Assembly: GCA_023213395.1 (NCBI GenBank)
Contig: CM041465.1
Location: 194,935,741-194,999,740, forward strand
Direction: 5' to 3'
Source of the DNA: Cycas panzhihuaensis
Taxonomy: Eukaryota > Cycadophyta
Length of the DNA stretch: 64,000 nucleotides
Shown in pieces: positions 9,849 to 22,692 of the stretch. A program made the translations under genes and the position numbers. The notes beneath the pieces were generated by a model that was given only the letters and a program-made list of their open reading frames with translations, was not told the DNA's origin and searched no databases. Position 1 is the first letter of the stretch; each line of letters begins with the position of its first letter.

Positions 9849-12353
9849 TCAGAAATCATAACGACCCGGGAGTATAGGAATAGCCTTGGGGAAGAGAGAT
9901 ATTTCCAAAGGAGGGTTCTCTGGAAGAGGGTCAGAAGGAGCAGAAGAAGAAGCACCTACTGCTTCCTTGGCGGCCTGAGACCGCGCAAGGGCATAAGAGG
10001 GAGTCACCTCAAGCAATTGGATCACCTTCTTCCCCTTATTTTGGGGCTGCGAAGGTGATGGGGTATGACGGCTAGGGGAACGGGAGGAAGAGGATGAATC
10101 CCTAGCGCCCTTCCCTTTATCATGGGAAGGATGAGAATTAGGCAATCTTCCTCGGTTCTGAATATTCTTGGTTTGGGCATTACGATCATGTTCCCCATGT
10201 TTAAGGAACGAATCCGTGTGAACTGGTTGGTCCAAATTAGGCCTTGAGGTCTGTTTAGAGGAAGAGTCGCATCGAGGGGCATCCTTAGGATGCTGGGCCC
10301 TGCAACGTGAGTCATCGTGGAAGCACTCCCCAAGAATGGGGCACCACTTCTTCTCAAGCGGGGGATTTAACTTCCTCGCTTGAGAGGACTGGGCGTTTCC
10401 ATTCCTGGGGAGGGGAGCTTGAGTTATTTGTTGGACTTGTTTATTGGATGTTAGGGATGAAGGGGCTTGGAGCTTAAGCTCATTCATCGTATGCTCGAAC
10501 GAGCATATGGCAGATGTGAGGGGGTCTAAGGTCCTCTCAGTCGGGTGAGAGGAAGACCTGGCAGGTTGTGAAGGTTTGGTATCTTTGGTTGAAGGTAGTG
10601 CCTCATGTTGCTGTGAGGGCTTAAGAGGTTTCTTGAGTCTGGCTTGGATCTTAATAGCCTCCAACGCTAAGCACTTGGCGATCACAGAGTTGCATGTAGT
10701 CGCCCCCATTTTAAGGACTTCCACATGCACTTCGAGATGAAGTGCATTAACGAAGAGATCTCTCTTCAACTCCTTGGGCAATGTTGCCTTAGTGGAGTGA
10801 AGCAAGTCATGGAATCGCCTCACAAAGTCATGATTCATCTCATCGTGACCTTGTTTGAGCGATGGGAGGGATTTTATTCCGCTCTCGCAAGGACGGGCTA
10901 CATTAAAATAGTTGATGAACTCGTCTACCAATTACTGGAATGAATAAATAGAGTGGGTAGGGAGATGGTAGAACCATTTAAGGGTGTCACCTTACAAGGA
11001 TCGTAGAAATAATTTCATTAAAATGTGGTCATATGCCCAGTAGTCTATGCACGCCATAGAGAAACTACGCACGTGCTTAACTGGGTCTTGTGATGAAGTT
11101 CCATCAAATCTAGGAACTTCAGGAGGATGAGGCAGTAGATTGGTTCTTAATGCCTCAACGAATAAAGGCGTTAATCTATAGTCCATGAAGGGATGTGCCC
11201 TCGCCTGGGCTATAGGATCAATGAATGACGTAGTAGGTAGTGAACAAGGAGTGGACGGGGGTGGCACACCCATTCCTCCTTGAGGAAATGCCCCTTGCTG
11301 AGAGGGGACTTAAGGATAAGTGCCTTGGAAGGGAGTTGGGTTCCCTTGTGAAGGCATGGCAGAAGGGATTGCGCTAGATGACGGATAAGGTGGATGTGGA
11401 ACCGGGTTTTGCCCAAATGGGCCACCCGTAGGTGGAGCAACCCCATATGGGTATAGCAGATCTACTCCATAAGCTAAGAGGTGGCTCCCCCTACCCTGCC
11501 CCCAAGGTTAAGAAGTATACCCTGGGAGGATGTAAAAGGAAGCCCCTACAGATTGATTTTGAGGGTGTGTGGGATCGGGTTCTACATGACTAATGGATGG
11601 AGGGTTAGTAGGACCAGCAGGCCTACTAGGGAAAGTATATGCCACATTAGGGGATGGCACATTGGTTTGGTTAGGGAAGGGTATGCTAATCTTCAATTGA
11701 GGGAAAGACATACTGTGAGAAGATCTTGAAATGCTAGGACCTTGGTGAGGGACAGAAGGTGCAACATGTGTCCCCACAACAAGAATAGGAAAAGAGCGGG
11801 ACACATGCGTAGGCACGAAGGGATTGGTCATTACAGGAAGAGTAGATGAGGATGAAGAAAGTGGGGGAGGAGCGGAAGAAGAAGAGGCTCCTCCATGAAA
11901 AGCATCCTTAAACCATCTAGGACGTGGTTGAAAGCGAGCAGTGCGACGACACTTGTTAAAGGCTTCAACTACATCGGCCGGAGGGGTGTCTACATGCTCG
12001 TAAGAGGTAGATGGGACCTTGAACGAAGTAGATCTCTTAGGACGTTCCTCATAAGAGTCACCAACTGAGTGGTAAATCTCAAGAGGAAAAGACCCTTCTA
12101 TCACATGGGTAGAGGGATGGGTGTCAAGCGGGTGATGTTGGTCACCTAAGTAATAAATAGGATCATCACCCTCTTGGGTGGATCCTGAAATAGAAGAAGG
12201 AAAATCATGGGTTTCCAAAGCTGAGGTGTGGTAGGCCCAATCGAAAGAGTATCCCTCCATAGTCAAATCAGAATCTGACAAAGGAAGAGGATGATACTCG
12301 GGGTCTTCTAATAATGGAGGTAGACTGCGTAAGCGACGAGAGAAGCGTCGCAT
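9849..12353 (-). pseudogene. T1 gag
   Basis: Capsid/nucleocapsid protein that packages element RNA. The start at 12353 (MRRFSRRLRS) is supported because copy G has an aligned ATG at 58585 followed by the same HFSRR-like opening. The N-terminal part is Pro/Ser-rich. The capsid core holds FDGTSSQDPVKHVRSF, DEFINYFN and RRFHDLLHSTKATLP (about 11180-10700). The C-terminal part has a degenerate Cys-rich knuckle (CPILGECFHDDSRC) and Ser/Arg-rich sequence. One frame runs through the whole stretch with stops at 11508, about 11310, 10992 and 10932, each a TAA where a CAA codon is plausible or seen in copy G. A further TGA at 9846-9848 leads into protease, so gag-pol was probably one frame. Confidence 0.85.
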
Positions 12354-13124
12354 GCAAGGTCAGCCAACACTATTAGGAAAAGGAAAGGGTGATAAAAGCA
12401 CACGCATTGGGGGATGCCCAACGAAGAGAACGAAGTAGGAAAAAAAACCACAAAGATGTAGCAAAACCGACAGAAGAGAGTAGAAACTAGCTCCCTTACT
12501 AGTAGATCCCCAGTATGGTTATCAGTGGATGTGCGTCTACAGGATAGCTACCTAACTAAGTACGAGTGGTAAGGGCGGTCGATGGCATAATTGAGAAAAT
12601 ACCTATAAGTAGGGCAAATACCACGCATGGCACCCCGTGCACCGGAGCGCGAGTTCGGGACCTGCAAATGGAATCTAGCTACCTGGAAGTGGTTCCCCAC
12701 TTCAAACAAGGAGGAAAGGCATAGGGTTAGCCTAGGTTGACCTAAGGGAAGGATCCTTCCATCATTAGATGGCTAGAAGGAGAAGGAGAAAACCCTTCAA
12801 GGGTTTCCCTAGAGCGAAGGAAAACAAGGAAAGGGTAGGCAAGTGAATGGCCTATGAATGGGATCTCCTCAGTTACCCGGTTAGGCAGAAAACTGAGAGA
12901 ACACAAAGGGAATAACCAAAGGGAAGAGGTTATGGTGTGTGTAAGCAAACTAACCAAGCAAGCAAGTTGGTAAAGCAAGAGGGAAGTTTACAAGAGAGAA
13001 GAGGAAAAGGTGAAAGGGGAGGACTTCCTAAGACCTTTTCCTACGGAAAATATAATGTAGAAAATAAAGTGAACAAAATGTAAACCAAGACAGAGGTTGA
13101 TTTCCCTTTCTCTTTTTGAAGAGC
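12354..13124 (-). other. T1 5' leader
   Basis: Untranslated leader between the 5' LTR and gag. It aligns with the leader of copy G in patches (for example 12480-12530 against 58420-58460), so it is element sequence. No protein is recognised in it. Confidence 0.6.
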
Positions 13125-13144
13125 TAATTACTATTGCACCAAAA
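13125..13144 (-). promoter_or_regulatory. T1 candidate primer binding site
   Basis: Minus strand reads TTTTGGTGCAATAGTAATTAG next to the inferred LTR end (tttcaca). A PBS begins TGG, the complement of the tRNA CCA end. The remainder does not match the initiator-Met PBS; I cannot assign the tRNA. Confidence 0.4.
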
Positions 13145-15251
13145 TGTGAAAGAAAAAAGGGAGATGGGAGTAGAGCAAAAGTATGTACCTAGAATAGAGG
13201 CGTGACGAAGCGATGGCGTTCCCATGAGGCACTCGAAGTTGCTCCACAAGGCGCAGCAGACGTGAAGGGTTACGGTAGACTGGAATGTGGGGCTTCCTTA
13301 CCTTCCTCGAAAACAGTACTAAAGTACCAAGAAAGGAAAGGAAAGGAATAAAATGCTAGCAACAAATGAAATACTAAAGTAAAACATAAATGGAAGCACT
13401 TACCTGTGAAGGAGGAAAGAGGAATGGATCCTTTGCATCCTCCAAGTACTTGCAAGTAAATGACAATATCCCCCTTTTTGGAGAAAGGGTGCTAGCATAC
13501 AATGGAAAATCCTAACAATACATGTACATATGAGGCAAGCATAAACTTAAATACATGCACGTTAGTATTCAACATTATAATGATAAATTACAACGAAAAA
13601 TAACCAAAATAATGACGAGTGAACTGGAAGCCTCGGAGTGGCCCACCTCCCGTAAGGAACAACTCTACTCTCTCTCAAGAAGCTACAAGGTAGCAAGGGT
13701 AAGGCTATGCAAAAGGGCTAGAAATAGAGGCCACAAGGGTCAAAAGAGAGCCCAAAATGATCTACAACAAGCCAGGGTGCTATGGGAAGCAAACTGGGTT
13801 GCCGGGGAAGAAGTTGGGCAAGGGACAATTAGCTGGGGCTTATGTGAGTTACCTGGATCAAGGTGTAAGCCCCCAAATCAGTGCTGCAACACGTGACAAC
13901 GTTGATTTCAGCGACTGAAAATAGCCTAACAAACCCCTGTTCGATTGCCAAGACCAGCACGGGGTAAAAGGGAAGGTTTGGGGGGTGAAGAGCCTCTTGA
14001 GGAGCATGGAAGTTGGTGCAGAATCCACCCAGCTCTCACCCAAACCCTATGTAACCCCTCTTTGCCACTATCTTGAGTAAGAAACGTAGGAAAGGAGGCC
14101 CTAATGGCAGAAAAAGGATAGCCCAAAATAAGGCAAGAACAACCTTCAAAGATCAAAGCAGGGGGAGCTAGAAATGACATGCAAAATAGGGCATAAATTG
14201 GACAAGAAAGCAACTTAACCAATAAATACCTGAGGAAGAGGGAGGAGGCTTTTGCCTCAGTCAAAAGCTGCTGAAAGAAGGCTAAGAATTATGCCAAAGA
14301 GCTATGGAATAGCAGGTTTGGAACCCCTGCTAATGAGTTTGAAGGAAACACCTACACTTTGAGGATGCTTGATGGCTACCTGAGCAAGGAAATACTGAGA
14401 TCTCTCCAAGGAGGCCCTCTCCAAGGCATGTGAAGGGATGGGAAGATGTCCTAGCTGTACCAAAGGAGAGCTGGGTGCTAGAGGAGAGGCGCAGGTCCTG
14501 TAGTAGCAGTGGAGCTGCTGGGAATAGTAGAGCACAGGGCATTTTTTCTTTAGAAGCATTCAAAAATTAAGCAAAAGATCTTGAAAATGACTTAGAGAGG
14601 ACTTAAATACCTAGCCTAAACCCTAAACGAGTGATTAGGATGTAGTTGGCGGTGAGTCAAGTCGCGAAACACGTGGCAGTTTCGCAATAAATGTGAAATT
14701 GCCACGGTGGATTTTTAAAAACAAACTTGAACAGTCGTCCCACCGTAAATTTCGTAGTACCATGGAATTTGTAGCGGTACCATGAATTTTACTGCGCTAC
14801 AGAACCAGAAACCAAATATGGCCCAGACAGCCAACCTCTAGCTGGGGGCCAATGACTAAGGAGATTAATGGGGAGCTGAGACACCTATCCAAGGGCAGAC
14901 AAGCCAACAAACGAGTCAAGAAGAGCAAAAATAGGACTCAAAAGATGTGACAAGTCAACCAAACAATGATGGGTCATCACACGGGTAAGGGTGACATGAG
15001 CCAAATGGATCCTGAGGTGAGTAGGGTAGAATGCTGGAAGTGGAATGGCCACTGGGGTGTCACACTTGCTGGGAATGTGCCCTCGCTATAGTCGTCATAG
15101 GCTGAATAAGTGTAGATGACAACAAGGTCATCTATGAGATCACAACATGTAAGCATACACTCATCTCAAAAGAAAGTAATGATAAGGTGAGAAGCATACC
15201 TGCACTTACCTGAGTCGATAACTCTGTATCCATTCCCGAAAGCTGAGAAAC
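13145..15251 (-). repeat. T1 5' LTR (right copy)
   Basis: Plus-strand start TGTGAAAG and end GAAACA give TG...CA ends. The part from 14144 is duplicated at 1-1101. The first 1 kb has no copy inside the window, so the inner edge rests on the TG end and the adjacent PBS candidate. A related LTR occurs at 55294 in G on the plus strand. Confidence 0.75.
14590..14616 (-). promoter_or_regulatory. TATA-like promoter element in T1 LTR
   Basis: Minus strand reads GGTATTTAAGTCC, a TATA-like box in an LTR. The same box occurs in the left LTR (441-468) and as GGTTTAAAAACC-type sequence in G near 56012. It is the likely start region for element RNA; the role is inferred from position. Confidence 0.45.
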
Positions 15252-16495
15252 AGAGTCATTATTTGCTCTTATCATGAGGAGATTACAAACTGCATTTACT
15301 ATATTTTAAACTATCTATATGAAGGATTCTACCATAGAGTAATTGAAATTTGATGAGCTAAAATCCTTGATTTTGGATGAGGATGCTAAGCTAAAGCATC
15401 ATGGTTTACTTTAAAGTTTTAAATTTAATCATGCCTTGGTGTTGTAGATATACAGGCTAGGAAGTCATTAGAAAGAGAAAGGTTTGCAAAAATTCAATAC
15501 TTTAAAAAGGTAGGAGTTGAAGAAGAAGAAGAGGTTTATTAGAACCTGTAACTATTACAAGAAGGTTAGCCATAAGAAAGTAAACTATTACAAAAAGAAG
15601 TAAGATACACACAAGGAAAATGGAAAGAATATTGAGGCCTATTATGTAGAGATAAAATCATTGTTATTAAAGAATAGGTGGATTCTTAATTTTGGAGTGT
15701 AGTGACATATAAGTTCCTTAGAAGAGAAATTTGCATCATGAAATGTTGACCTGTGTGATTCTTAGATTATACTTGATGATGCTTATGTTATAGCTATAAA
15801 TGGTATTAGAACAGTAAATCTTGTAGAGGGGATTTATATTAGGTGTATTATGCACCACAAATAAGAGAAAATCTTCTACCAACTCTAGAGATCTATAAAA
15901 GGGTTTAAATATTGAGCTTTACAAAGATAAATACCTAATTAAGGATTCAAAAAAGTACTTTTCTATCATTATGACTGGTAGTGTAAAGAATAATTTTTGG
16001 GTGTTTGAAAAATTTTAGAATCCAAATCGATCATATGCCTTTATTACTAATATAGATGATAATAACCATTTATGGAATGAAAGACTAAGGCATATTAATG
16101 ACAATATATCTTTAATGAATAAGTTGAAGATGGTGGAAGGGTTATCTCAGATCTCATATTTAAATGGTACATGTAAAGGCTGCATGTGTGGCAAGCATCA
16201 TAGAGATCCTTTTACTTAGGATAAAGTTTGGAGAGTCGAGAAGAAGCTAAAGCTAGCACACTCAAATGTGATGGGTCTACACCCTATGCCTTGGTTAGGT
16301 GGAGCTCGATATACCTTAGTACTTTTAAATGATTATACCAAGAAAACTTGGGTGTGTTTTTTAAAGAAAAAGTCAATAGTGTTTGATCAATTTTAGGAAC
16401 GGAAAGTTGAAGTTAAAAATCAATGTGATAAAAAGATAAAAATCTTAAGGAGTGATAATGGAAAGGAATATGTCATACCTTTAATTATTTCTATT
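15252..16495 (+). pseudogene. Copia A, left part: gag C-terminus, protease, integrase N-half
   Basis: Ty1/copia order on the plus strand. The gag tail includes a degenerate zinc knuckle (CNYYKKVSHKKVNYY, about 15550-15592). A protease start WILNFGV (for WILDSG-type) lies at 15685. The GAG-pre-integrase block is LWNERLRHIND...CKGCMCGKHH (16075-16200). The integrase core has LVLLNDYTKKTWV (catalytic Asp, about 16320) and KILRSDNGKEY (16440-16470). Many stops break it. T1 cuts it at 15252 in gag and copia B cuts it at 16495 in integrase. The A 5' LTR lies outside the window, left of T1. Confidence 0.85.
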
Positions 16496-16976
16496 ATTGA
16501 GAATTCATACATACTTAGACTTGCCCTAATACCATATGAATTCCTACTAGATCTTTATATTATTTTTATAATAGACACATCATGTAATTAGAAAAATAAA
16601 CACACATAAGATATGAGTCTAATGTGGAAACCCTTTTGAGAAAAAAACCCATATACAAAAAGTTTAATGATTGATTAGAAATGGCAACAATTACATTATA
16701 AATCACTAGGTGAGTGAAACCTAGATGATTAAATGGTTCATAATAATCCTATAACCCTACCAAAAATCCCTTTTTATATGATTGAACGGGTATGCCTAGC
16801 CAAGAGCTATGACTCTTTATCATGTATTGTGGCTTTTCATCATATCCTATTATATCTAGATTCTTTGTGTCTCTTCGAATATTAGTACTCACACCTCTTT
16901 ATATCTTGATTATTCTTGTAACCATATGAATCATTAACTCCTACTGCATATTAATATTTGATCATACTCATTAACA
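16496..16976 (-). repeat. Copia B 3' LTR
   Basis: Aligns with 22693-23221 and, in reverse complement, with the copia A LTR at 25612-26135. The end reads attaaca, followed by tctcttctt, whose complement AAGAAGAGA is a purine tract. It lacks a segment of roughly 45-50 bases present in the right copy. Confidence 0.85.
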
Positions 16977-17039
16977 TCTCTTCTTAATTTAAATATGGGG
17001 TTTATTACTTAATATATAATTACATATCATTTTTTTTTA

Positions 17040-18600
17040 TGTCATGGGCTAATAACCTTTAAGGTTAGTGAGAGAGCTAAATGAGAGTTGTCCTTATAGA
17101 TTCGTCTCCTCTCAAGGAAAAGCTCACACAAGCCTAATTTAATGTAAATTCTTCTAAAATAATCTTTAGTAAGTGGTTTTCTAAATATATCTACTAGTTG
17201 TTTATCACTTGGATAATATTCCACATTTAGCTTTTGTGCTTTGACCATCTCCCAAATATAGTGGTATTATATGTTGATATATTTGTTTCAAGTATAAAAC
17301 TTAGGATTCTTCGATAGTCAAATAGTACTTTGATTATCCACAAATATAGTCATTGTGCCACTTTAAATACCAACAACATTTAGCATTCCTTTTAACTAAA
17401 CCACTTCATAAGCACCCACTGAGAATCCTTGGTACTCTACCTTAATAGAAGATAACACAATAATTTATTATTTCTTTGATTTCCATGATAGTGGTCCACT
17501 GCCAATACTAAACATATATACTATAGTATATTTTCTATCATTAGAGTTGCCACCCCAATTGGCGTTAGTGTAACCTTATAATCTAATATCACCATCTCTC
17601 AAATACTCCATACTAAGATTTAGAGAACCCTTCAAATATCTTATAATCCTTTTGGCTAGAACCTAATATGGCTCCTAAGGATTTTGTATAAACTGAGAGA
17701 CCAACCTAATAACAAAGGCAATATTGAGCCTAGCATGGGTCAAATAAATAAGACTCCATACTAATCTTTTGTATAGTGTCCCATCAACTATATGCATTTT
17801 ATATCCTACATAAGTTTTGTGCCCTTAATACATGGTGTTTTAATGGGCTTACAATCTATCATCCTAAACTTTTCAAGCACTAATTTTGTATACTTTTTTT
17901 TGTGATACTAAAGTTTTATCTTTCAATTGCCTTATTTAGATACCCAAAAAGTAGTGGAGTGGCACCATGTCTATCATATCAAAATTGTTCTATAGGTGTA
18001 TTTTCACCTCCATGATCTCCTTATGATAATTTATTATAATGATTAAATTATTAACATACATAATAATAACCATGATTGATACAATAATCTTTTCGATATA
18101 CATATTTAGCTCTAGATCTATTATAACAAATCCTTCCCCTTTCAAGGTTATATTAATTGCTGAAAACCATACCCACAACGCTTGTTTTAGGCCATATAAA
18201 GATTTCTTCAAATGACACCAATATTTCACATCCTTCCTCAATGAAACTAGGAGGTTGTATATTCTAAATCTCCTCTTTCAATTCTCTATTAAGGAATGAA
18301 AATTTCACATCCATATGATATATCTCCTATTTAAATTTGGCTATAATTGAAAGGATTAATCTAACTATTACCATCTTTGAGATAGGTGCAAATGTTTTAT
18401 TATAATTTAACCCTTCTTTTTGGTTAAAACCTTGGGCAACAAGTCCGACCTTAAACTTTTTCACTTTACAATTAGCTCATAATTTTATTTGATAGACCCA
18501 CTTATAATCGACCAAGATTTTCCTTGGAGGTAATGGAATTAACTCCTAAGTTTTGTTTTTCATTATAGAACTATATTCTTCTTCCATTATAGCTCACGAT
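17040..18600 (-). pseudogene. Copia B reverse transcriptase and RNase H
   Basis: Minus-strand RT fragment with KKSLYGLKQALWVWF and IMYVNNLIIII (18241-17990). The second is a degenerate YVDD site (YVNN; the first Asp is changed). The RNase H end is VEYYPSDKQLVDIFRKPLTK (17230-17170), the conserved copia C-terminus. Intervening sequence keeps copia blocks (for example around 17560-17700) but is full of stops. In the source family this enzyme pair makes cDNA. Confidence 0.8.
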
Positions 18601-20850
18601 GAAGGATTCTTCTCTACCTCAATAAAAGAATCTAGCTTGTGGGAGTGAATGGTATTAACCATGAGAGCATGACTACATCCTAACTTCTAGTTTCCATTTA
18701 TTAGATAGGTCTCTAATCAAACTAGATGCTTTTAGTAACTTCTTTGCCTATAATGGTATCGAGGGTCTTATTGTTACTATTGTTGGGTATATGACAATAA
18801 CGTATAAGAAGGCTAAAATTTTGACTTATTTTCGATGTAATTTTCCCAACCAAATTTTCTGAGGGGGTAGAGGGAGAGGAGGTGTGAGGAGGCTTACCCC
18901 TCCACCACTATCACTAGGGGGTCTAGGGGCAACACCATCAAAATAAAATTTTAGAGTTTAAAACCTATTAAACAGTAAAGAGAATCATGGTCATTCATAA
19001 AAAAGGCCCTAGATTTGATAGTTTAGATTTTGTACTTTCTTATGATATTCTTCATGTAACCCAAGTTAGGTAATTTTGGTTATTATTTTTGTTGTGAGAA
19101 CTCTGTGGTAATTATTATACATAATTCTATTATTGGTTAATAAAGTTTGATACCTTCCCTATGTTGATATTTCCCTAGTACCTTGGTAGGGTTTTACCAC
19201 ATTAAATCTAGGGTACTTGGTAATGTTTATATTTTTCTTATGTATGTGTTGAATGATCTTTAGTTTATGTACTTATATTCAATTATAGTTTTAAATCTTG
19301 TTCTTGTTACAAAATAGAATAGATCTTGGTGGTAGATCTGGTTATTTAGAACCAGATTTTCTCAATAAGTACCACTTCCTCTTATGATTGATGTTCTTTA
19401 ACATCTCTATTGATTCACCTAGATTCATTTTGATCCTTAGACTCGACATCCTACCATAAATGACTTAGCAGAAATAGTAGATCTAAAACTTTTTTAGATG
19501 TGATACTTGTAGTATGATATGCCATTGCTTCATCAAACTGAACATCCCAACCAACCACAAGTTTTTTTAGTTCAAGATCCCACAATCAATAGCCTTTATT
19601 CTGATCAGAATACCTCACAAAGATATATTTTTAGCTCTTATGATCCATCTTCTTATATTTGTTATCAAGGATAAGTGCATATGCAATGCATCTAAAGGTT
19701 CTAAAATATTCAACAAAAGGCTTTTGACTAGTCCATTTCTCTTTTAGTGTCATACCATTAACTACCTTAGTTGGTACCTAATTCAAAATATGAACAACAA
19801 TCCCTATAACTTTTGTTTAATAGTTTTGTAATAAATTCTATGCATGTACCATACACCGTACCATCTCCATCATGGTATAATTTTTTTGCTCTACAATACC
19901 ATTTTATTTTGAGGTATATAGGATTGTGAATTATTGTTTAATACCATGCCTAAGGTAGATCTAAGTCAAGGCATGATTATTAGATACCTTTTTGTTATCA
20001 CTCCTTAAAATTTTTATCTTTTTATTACATTGATTTTTTACTTTAGCTTTCTATTCCTAAAATCAATTAAACACTTTTTGACTTTTTCTTTAGAAAATAC
20101 ACCTTGGTTTTCTTAGTGTATTCATCAATAAATACTAAGGTACATTAAGCTCCACCTAAAGAAGGGATGGAGAGTGGACCTATTACATCTGAGTGTATAA
20201 ACTATAAATTCTTCTTAACTCTCTAGGATTGATCCTAAACAAAAGGATATCTATGATGTTTACCATACATATAGCTTTCACATATACTATTTGAACATGA
20301 GATTTGAGGTAATCCTTCCACCAACTCTAAATTATTCATCAAAGATATACTACCATAATTAAGATGTGCTAGTCTTTCATGCCATAAATGATTGTTATCA
20401 TCTACATTGGCAACAAAGGCATATAATCGATTTGGATTCTAAAAATTTTCAAACATCCAAAAGTCATTCTTTACTCTACAATTCACAATGATAAAAAAGT
20501 ACTTCTTTAGATCCTTAGTTAGGTATTTATCTTTATAAAGATCATTCTTTGAATCTTTTTTGTAGATCTCCCAAGTCAATAGAAGATTTTTCTCTATTTG
20601 TGGTGCATAGGACACTTGATCAAAAATCCCCCTATAAGATTTACTATTCTAACACCCTGAACAGGTATATCATGGGCATCACTAAGTATAATCTAATAAT
20701 CATAAGGGTTAACATTCCATGATGTGAATTTCTCTTTAGATAAAGTTATATGTTGTTGTGCTCTAGAATTAAGAATCCACTTATTCTTTGACATCAATGA
20801 CCTTATCTCCATACAATAAGCTTTAATATTCTTTCCCTTTCATATGCCTT
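18600..20850 (-). pseudogene. Copia B integrase and protease
   Basis: Low-density coding traces on the minus strand match the aligned part of copia A: an integrase core region around 19800-20260 and a GAG-pre-integrase region around 20330-20450. A protease start lies near 20780 (NKWILNSRAQ-like). Stops and indels are frequent, and no long frame survives. Assignment rests on order and on alignment with A. Confidence 0.7.
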
Positions 20851-20859
20851 GCTTCTTTT

Positions 20860-21640
20860 TCTAATAATTTTCCTCCTTATGGTCAACCTTCTTGTAGCAA
20901 GTATAAGTTCTAGTGAACCTCTTCTTCTTCTTTAGCTCCTTTTTTTTTTTAAGTATTAGATTTTTGTAAACCTTTCTCTTTATAATTACCTCTTAGATTT
21001 TGCATCTTTAATACCAAGGTATTATTAGATTCATAACTTTTAAGTAAACCATGATACTTTAGCTTAACATCCTCTTCTATAATTAGGGATTTCAAGTCAT
21101 TGAATTTTATTTTCTCCATGATAGAATACTTGATATAGATAGTTTAGAATGTGGTAAATGCAACTAGCAACTTCCACATGATAAGAGAAAATAATAACTC
21201 CTTATTAACAAATCCTAATTTATTGACTTCAAGTTTATTTCTCAAGCTTGTCACCTTATTAAGGTAAACACTAACATTATTCTCTTCTTCGATAGTAATA
21301 TTCAACAACTCCATTAGTAAAGCAACATGAAAATTTAAATTTTATCATCTTAAAAGTCTCTAGCATCTTCATCCATATTTTATTTAGTGATTTGAGATTA
21401 TAAATCAATGCTTTTTGATCTAGGGCAAGAGATTGACTCAACAGACTAATTACCCTAAACTTCTTATTTTTTTATTAATTTGTCTCCTTCTTATCAAGGA
21501 AGATTGTAACAATTAGATCCTAAATAATCATTCATAATTAATTCACCATTAATTATAACTCCATACAGGTCTTCCATTTATTAAAGTTATTACCATTGAA
21601 AATTATAGTTAGTAACTTCTTCATGGTAAAATCTAAAGAT
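20860..21640 (-). pseudogene. Copia B gag
   Basis: The start near 21627 reads MKKLLTIIFNGNNFNKWKTC, the typical opening of copia gag (binding-motif FxGxNFxxWK). The middle part aligns with the gag of A at 15252-15500. The tail has a degenerate CCHC knuckle (TCYKKVDHKEENY, about 20890). Several stops are present. Confidence 0.75.
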
Positions 21641-22676
21641 TATATGAGTGTAACTTCACTAATGAACACCTCCACAAATCAAATCACTCGATATGAAACA
21701 CCTCAATACTAATGAATATGGACCACATTCTTGTCAAATGTGTCCCTCACCACTTACTCTATGTCTTTGATCTTTTTTCACAATCATAACACACCTAGTG
21801 TGGCTTAAAATGGTCTTAATAGATAATAATTAGCTCAAAACTAATAGAACAACCTCTTAAACAGATTCCTCCATCATAACTAATCTTCTACATGGTTCTT
21901 AATAGGTATATATCACCATTCTAACATTAAATAAGAGGTCAATAATAATGATATGGGTTGTGCACCCTCTAATAGCCCAAAACAATCTCCAAAATGCCAA
22001 AAAATGGCTCATTTGGCTTTAAATAGCTAATAAATTTTATGTTTTTTATTTTAATAGCTAATACAATTGACTTAAACTTATGCCAAAACACTTCTTAATA
22101 GTCTTAAACATAATTTATACTAAGCCATTTAACAAAAAAATATAGAAAAATAAAGGATTTCGCACTTATTTAATTACATATAACTCAAATTACTTCGTAT
22201 GATGCCCAACATAACTTTTGGCCTCTAAAGTGAGCCCAACTCCATTTAGAATCCTTCACAGGTTATGTATTAACACCAAATAACTTTCATTTCTAGCAAA
22301 TGAGCTTTCATAGTCTTCTAATAAACAAAAAATGGACTCTAATTAGTGAGAAAATCAATAATCTTTAGCCTTTTACCAATGGATTAATTTTAAATTACTT
22401 TAGAGATTGCCAATCAACCAAATACTACTAGACATAACTTAAACATGGACTCTCACATGTAAATGAAGTTTCAATGGTGAGAAATTATGTAAAATAGATA
22501 AAAAAGAGACTCCAAATAACTTATTTTCTTTATACAATTAACTATTTTCATCATTTTTATTCTTCAAGATATAAAAAAAGATCATAATTAATATATTAAA
22601 CTCTAGTCACATTACCAACACTCTCAATGTCTTAATTTGCTTCTTTAATAGCTATATAATGCTATACATGATCTTA
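21641..22676 (-). other. Copia B 5' leader
   Basis: About 1 kb of AT-rich DNA between PBS and gag. No protein similarity is seen on either strand; short ORFs are absent or meaningless. Confidence 0.5.
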
Positions 22677-22692
22677 GATAACTTTGATACCA
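22677..22692 (-). promoter_or_regulatory. Copia B primer binding site
   Basis: Minus strand reads TGGTATCAAAGTTATC directly beside the right LTR. It matches the start of the initiator-Met tRNA PBS (TGGTATCAGAGC) with one change in the first 11 bases. Confidence 0.8.

Larger units (their letters stand above)
1..15251 (-). mobile_element. T1: Tat-like Ty3/gypsy LTR retrotransposon, nearly complete
   Basis: Two direct repeats (1-1101 and 13145-15251) flank a minus-strand gag-PR-RT-RH-IN order, which defines Ty3/gypsy. The element is unusually long (about 12 kb internal). It also carries a second RNase H after integrase and an oppositely oriented ORF set, both known from the Tat/Ogre/Retand group. 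The left LTR continues past the window start. The right edge at 15251 is supported because the sequence after it (gagtcatt...) continues the gag of copia A and aligns with copia B gag. A hand count gives about 16 substitutions in the first ~315 aligned LTR bases, roughly 5 percent. Frameshifts and stops in gag-pol make it non-functional. Confidence 0.9.

Noticed and set aside
10022-10357. Second minus-strand frame in T1 gag
   Set aside because: Shadow of the gag frame; the overlapping longer frame holds the capsid and knuckle blocks.
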